From the NCBI GenBank assembly GCA_963932145.1, contig CAWVQA010000036.1:124001-188000 (forward strand): a DNA stretch of 64,000 nucleotides, given 5' to 3'. The notes beneath the pieces are model-generated. The model made no database searches and had not been told where the DNA came from. It saw nothing but the letters and a program-made list of their open reading frames with translations. The position numbers and the translations under genes are program-made. Shown piece after piece: positions 62,124 through 64,000 of the stretch. This DNA comes from Acanthosepion lycidas (lineage: Eukaryota; Mollusca; Cephalopoda; Sepiida; Sepiidae). Within the stretch, counting starts at the first letter, position 1; each line of letters opens with the position of its first letter.

Positions 62124-62943
62124 AATGCTAAATTGAGGAGGTAAAATATAAATATAAATAAGATACAGAAGAGAAATGTACAGTGATCACCCATTTTCTG
62201 CCCACAATCTTTTTCATGGAAATCCCAGTCATATGAGTCGAGTCCATGCATGCTACGATCACGGTATGAATTTGAAGTCAAAATATTTTTTTGCAGATTT
62301 TAGATTAGGTCTTTCCCTGTCAATAATGCTAAATGAAGGAAGTAAAATATAAATATAAATAGGAAACAGAAGAGAAATGTACAGTGATCACCCATTTTCT
62401 GCCCACAATCTTTTTCATGGAAATCCCAGTCATATGAGTCAAGTCCATGCATGCTACAATCACGGTATGAATTTGAAGGAAAAATATTTTTTTGCAGAAC
62501 TTAGATTAGGTCTTTCCCTGTCCATAATGCTAAATTGAGGAGGTAAAATATAAATATAAATAGGAAACAGAAGAGAAATGTACAGTGATCGCCAATTTTC
62601 TGCCCACAATCTTTTTCATGGAAATCCCAGTCATATGAGTCGAGTTCATGCATGCTATGATCACGGTATGAATTTGAAGCCAAAGTATTTTTTTGCAGAA
62701 CTTAGATTAGGTCTTTCCCTGTCCATAAGGCTAAATGAAGGAAGTAAAATAGAAATATAAATAGGAAACAGAAGAGAAATGTACAGTGATCACCCATTTT
62801 CTGCCCACAATATTTTTCATGGAAATCCCAGTCATATGAGTCGAGTCCATGCATGCTACGATCACGATATGAATTTGAAGTCAAAATATTTTTTGGCAGA
62901 TTTTAGATTAGGTCTTTCCCTGTCAATAATGCTAAATGAAGGA

Positions 62944-63530
62944 AGTAAAATAGAAATAAAAATAGGAAACAGAAGAGAAATGTACAGTGATCACCCATTT
63001 TCTGCCGACAATCTTTTTCATGGAAATCCCAGTCATATGAGTCAAGTCCATGCATGCTACGATCACGGTATGAATTTGAAGGCAAGATATGTTTTTGCAG
63101 ATTTTAGATTAGGTCTTTCCCTGTCCATAATGCTAAATTGAGGAAGTAAAATATAAATATAAATAAGAAACAGAAGAAAAATGTACAGTGATCACCCATT
63201 TTCTGCCCACAATCTTTTTCATGGAAATCCCAGTCATATGAGTCAAGTCCATGCATGCTACGATCACGGTATGAATTTGAAGGAAAAATATTTTTTTGCA
63301 GAACTTAGATTAGGGCTTTCCCTGTCCATAATGCTAAATTGAGGAAGTAAAATATAAATATAAATAGGAAACAGAAGAGAAATGTACAGTGATCACCCAT
63401 TTTCTGCCCACAATCTTTTTCATGGAAATCCCAGTCATATGAGTCGAGTCCATGCCTACTACGATCACGGTATGAATTTGAAAGCAAAATATTTATGTGC
63501 AGATCTTAGATTAGGTCTTTCCCTGGCCAT
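62944..63530 (+). repeat. Three-monomer segment duplicated 1,407 bp away, copy 2
   Basis: Matches 61,537-62,123 with no difference that I could see. The monomers between the two copies are related but not identical. Of these, 62,281-62,360 and 62,881-62,960 share GAAGTCAAAATATTTTTT and CTGTCAATAATGC, a 3-monomer offset. Confidence 0.9.
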
Positions 63531-64000
63531 AATGCTAAATTGAGGAGGTAAAATAGAAATATAAATAGGAAACAGAAGAGAAATGTACAGTGATCACCAA
63601 TTTAGGCCCACAATCTTTTTCATGGAAATCCCAGTCATATGAGTCGAGTCCATGCATGCTACGATCTCGCTATGAATTTGAAGCAAAATATTTTTGTGTA
63701 GAGCTTAGATTAGGTCTTTCCCTGGCCATAATGCTAAATTGAGGAGGTTAAATATAAATAGGAAACAGAAGAGAAATGTACAGTGATCACCCACTTTCGG
63801 CCCAGATACTTTTTCATGGAAATCCCAGTCATATGAGTCGAGTCCATGCATGCTACGATCACGGTATGAATTTGAAGGCAAAATATTTTTGTACAGAGCT
63901 TGCATTAGGTCTTTCCCTGGCCATAATGCTAAATTGAGTAGGTAAAATAGAAATATAAATAGGAAACAGAAGAGAAATGTACAGTATTCACGCATTTTCG
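63531..64000 (+). repeat. Type II monomers at the right window edge
   Basis: The last two to three monomers return to TTGAGGAGG, GTGTAGAGCTTAG and CTGGCC, with private changes such as CCAATTTAGGCCC (about 63,597) and CCCAGATACTTTTTC (about 63,804). The array continues beyond the window. Confidence 0.85.

Larger units (their letters stand above)
35207..64000 (+). repeat. Satellite array B, ~201-bp monomer, head-to-tail
   Basis: About 143 monomers of the same family and orientation as array A, continuing past the right window edge. The first monomer is the most diverged: GATGTGAGGTTAAGTATTTCTCTG against the usual GATCTTAGATTAGGTCTTTCCCTG. That is typical of an array border that escapes homogenisation. 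Confidence 0.99.

Noticed and set aside
4564..63141. Plus-strand ~60-codon frames starting ATGTACAGTGATCACC
   Set aside because: These are overlapping frames of the same monomers, open only where chance variants such as AAATGAAGG or AATTGGGGAGG remove the usual stop. No independent support.
292..63995. Scores of ~60-codon minus-strand open frames, one per monomer, and several of 109-127 codons across two monomers
   Set aside because: They begin at TTG, repeat only because the DNA repeats, are broken by stops or indels in many monomers, and have no gene signals. They are satellite by-products, not genes.

Overview
This window is eukaryotic, almost certainly animal, satellite DNA. About 59.3 of 64 kb is one head-to-tail tandem repeat with a monomer of about 201 bp, roughly 295 copies, all in the same orientation. 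It forms two blocks: array A (1-30,508, running off the left edge) and array B (35,207-64,000, running off the right edge). A 4.7-kb AT-rich non-satellite island (30,509-35,206) separates them. I see no protein-coding gene, tRNA, rRNA or CRISPR that I can support. The short open frames that recur every 201 bp are a by-product of the monomer length (67 codons) and of array homogenisation.

The arrays are not uniform. Diagnostic variants split the monomers into three subfamilies. Type I has TTAAGGAAG with a T7-GCAG tract and lies at 1-~1,080 and 35.2-43.6 kb. Type II has TTGAGGAGG, usually with TTTTTGTGCAG, and lies mainly at ~1.1-8.3, 9.6-12.5, 16.9-30.1, 43.6-59.7 and 63.5-64 kb. Type III has TTGAGGAAG or AAATGAAGGAAG and lies at ~8.3-9.5, 12.5-16.9 and 59.7-63.5 kb. 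On top of this are higher-order repeats (HORs) of different periods: a 9-monomer unit whose second copy lost one monomer (985-4,375), a 6-mer (9,086-11,497), 3-mers (12.7-14 and 15.3-16.3 kb), an 11-mer with a scrambled third copy (17,912-23,130), an almost perfect 9-mer of 1,805 bp (39,800-43,409), an 8-mer of 1,608 bp (43,620-46,835), a 2,210-bp duplication (48.8-51.4 kb), and a 7-mer (a-g, 1,406 bp) with several copies and recombinant junctions (52,050-57,890). The array is therefore a readable record of unequal exchange in monomer register.

The island holds decayed mobile elements: two 3' ends of different non-LTR retrotransposons, both on the minus strand (32,276-32,747 and 33,188-33,551); one 208-bp MITE with 20-bp perfect terminal inverted repeats and a TA target duplication (34,004-34,211); two AT microsatellites flanking it; and a weak promoter-like cluster (31,432-31,517). 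Array A stops inside a monomer and array B resumes only 26 bp further on in the same monomer phase, so the island sits in the repeat as if it replaced 26 bp.

The retrotransposon C-termini are of types I associate with invertebrates, especially arthropods, but the species cannot be named from sequence alone. The window could be pericentromeric, subtelomeric or an interstitial heterochromatin block; nothing here decides between these.
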